Assembly (NCBI GenBank): GCA_903893335.1
Contig: CAITLX010000749.1
Span: forward strand, 1-5,999
Source: an uncultured delta proteobacterium
GTDB lineage: Bacteria > Myxococcota_A > Polyangia > Polyangiales > Polyangiaceae
DNA length: 5,999 bases
Reading direction: 5' to 3'
Below the pieces are notes generated by a model. That model was not told the origin of the DNA. It did no database searches and saw only the letters and a list, made by a program, of their open reading frames with translations. The position numbers and the translations under genes are program-made. Shown here in pieces: positions 5,126 through 5,999 of this stretch; the stretch's first letter is position 1; each line of letters starts with the position of its first letter.

Positions 5126-5999
5126 TCACGGCTCGGCGGCGACGAGCTCCCCGCCGACCGGGACGCTCGCGTAGCTCGTCGAGAGTCCGCTCGTCGGCCA
5201 GCGCACGACGACCTCGACCGGGTCGGCGCTCGCGCCGAACCCGAAGTCGGCGACCGGCTCGCTCTGGCCGAGGAACGCGTTGCCAGCGAGCACCTCGCGC
5301 ACCTGCGTCGTCGCGCCGCCCCCCGAGCGAACGGTCACGCGCGCGCCGATGCCCTGCACGTTGGGCGCGCGGCCTGCGAGCCGCACCCGCAGGTGGGCGC
5401 CGGCCGAGTCGCCGCCGTCGTTGCGGTAGAGGTGCGGCGCGCCGCGTGTCTCGACCACGAAGAGATCGACGTCGCCGTCGCGGTCGTAGTCGAGCAGGGC
5501 GAGCCCCTTCTCGGCGTCTCGCGCCGCGAGCCCGACCGCGTCGGCCACCTCCGTCATCGCGCCGCCGTCGTTGCGGAAGAAGCGCATCGGGTCGTGCTCG
5601 AACTTCGCGTCGACCGTCCCCGAGAAGTCGACCCCGGTGGCCAGGGCGAGATCGAGATCGCCGTCGTGGTCGTAGTCGAACAGCGCCGCGCCCCAGCCCC
5701 ACGACCCATCGCGCACTCCGGCTGCGTCGGTCACGTCGGCGAAGGCGCGCTGGCCGAGGTTGCGAAACAGGCGGTTGCCGCTGCCGCTCCAGGTGCACGA
5801 GGGCGCGCACGGGGTGCCGGGGTCGTAGATGGACGAGACGAACCAGTCGATGCGGCCGTCGCCGTCCCAGTCGGCGAGCGCCTGGCCCATGCCGTTCTCG
5901 TCGCTGCCGACGCCGGCGGCGAGCGTGCCGTCGACGAAGGTGCCGTCGCCGCGGTTCCAGAAGAGGCGGCTCGTGCCGAAGTCGCCCGACACGGCCAGG
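5126..5999 (-). CDS. FG-GAP/VCBS repeat protein with C-terminal ASPIC/UnbV domain (CRTAC1-like), 5' truncated
   Basis: C-terminal part of a probably secreted beta-propeller protein of the CRTAC family. Counting from the GTG at 5992, three calcium-loop motifs of the form DxDxDGxxD occur at 41-49 (DWDGDGRID), 106-114 (DYDHDGDLD) and 168-176 (DYDRDGDVD). They are spaced 65 and 62 residues, each followed by an LFRN/FFRN/LYRN-type strand. Residues 213-270 match the ASPIC/UnbV domain: GIGARVTV, LGQSEP, FGFG and VEVVVRWPTSG. Cys62 and Cys66 sit in a loop of the first repeat and may form a disulfide. The frame continues upstream of that GTG to the window edge (it encodes LAVSGDFG), so the real start and signal peptide are outside. 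The protein ends soon after the ASPIC domain, with no visible anchor. It is convergent with the MFS gene. The family is clear; the role (adhesion or calcium-dependent extracellular binding) is unproven. Confidence 0.92.
   Translation of the reverse strand, partial: LAVSGDFGTSRLFWNRGDGTFVDGTLAAGVGSDENGMGQALADWDGDGRIDWFVSSIYDPGTPCAPSCTWSGSGNRLFRNLGQRAFADVTDAAGVRDGSWGWGAALFDYDHDGDLDLALATGVDFSGTVDAKFEHDPMRFFRNDGGAMTEVADAVGLAARDAEKGLALLDYDRDGDVDLFVVETRGAPHLYRNDGGDSAGAHLRVRLAGRAPNVQGIGARVTVRSGGGATTQVREVLAGNAFLGQSEPVADFGFGASADPVEVVVRWPTSGLSTSYASVPVGGELVAAEP

Noticed and set aside
5990..5992. GTG as the start of the CRTAC-like gene
   Set aside because: The preceding codons continue the FG-GAP strand (LAVSGDFG) and no signal peptide would be present.

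Overview
The window is very GC-rich DNA with long spurious open frames on both strands and strong G/C preference at third codon positions. Its gene content (a PEGA-bearing Ser/Thr kinase, a double-FHA protein, a PilZ protein, a CRTAC/ASPIC-UnbV repeat protein) is typical of myxobacteria. I infer a member of the Myxococcota, probably of the Polyangia/Sandaracinus type; this rests on gene content and composition only.

Layout. (1) Bases 1-773, plus strand: the C-terminal part of a membrane-anchored Ser/Thr protein kinase with a periplasmic PEGA domain, truncated by the window edge. (2) 777-1754, minus strand: a tail-anchored protein with two FHA (phosphothreonine-reading) domains. Its stop lies only 3 bp from the kinase stop. 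(3) 1755-1885: a 130-bp divergent intergenic region with a -10-like box for the FHA gene, two dyads and a strong Shine-Dalgarno for the rightward gene. (4) 1886-3826, plus strand: a 646-residue PilZ protein with a single membrane span, a low-complexity linker and a C-terminal domain resembling AMIN. (5) 3850-5082, plus strand: an MFS exporter of the EntS/MFS_3 type, starting at TTG 23 nt after the PilZ gene and probably co-transcribed with it. (6) 5126-5999, minus strand: the C-terminal part of a secreted FG-GAP/VCBS repeat protein ending in an ASPIC/UnbV domain, convergent with the MFS gene and cut by the window edge.

How they might work together. Kinase and FHA protein are a natural writer/reader pair for threonine phosphorylation, both at the membrane. 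The PilZ protein looks like a cytoplasm-to-periplasm connector: a PilZ-type input inside and a possible AMIN-type wall- or secretin-associated module outside. It is divergent from the FHA gene and may share its regulatory region. The MFS transporter and the CRTAC-like protein show no clear functional link to the signalling genes. The most unusual item is the PilZ - second barrel - TM - AMIN-like architecture. No RNA genes, CRISPR arrays, insertion sequences or attachment sites were seen, and no stretch over 300 bp lacks a gene.
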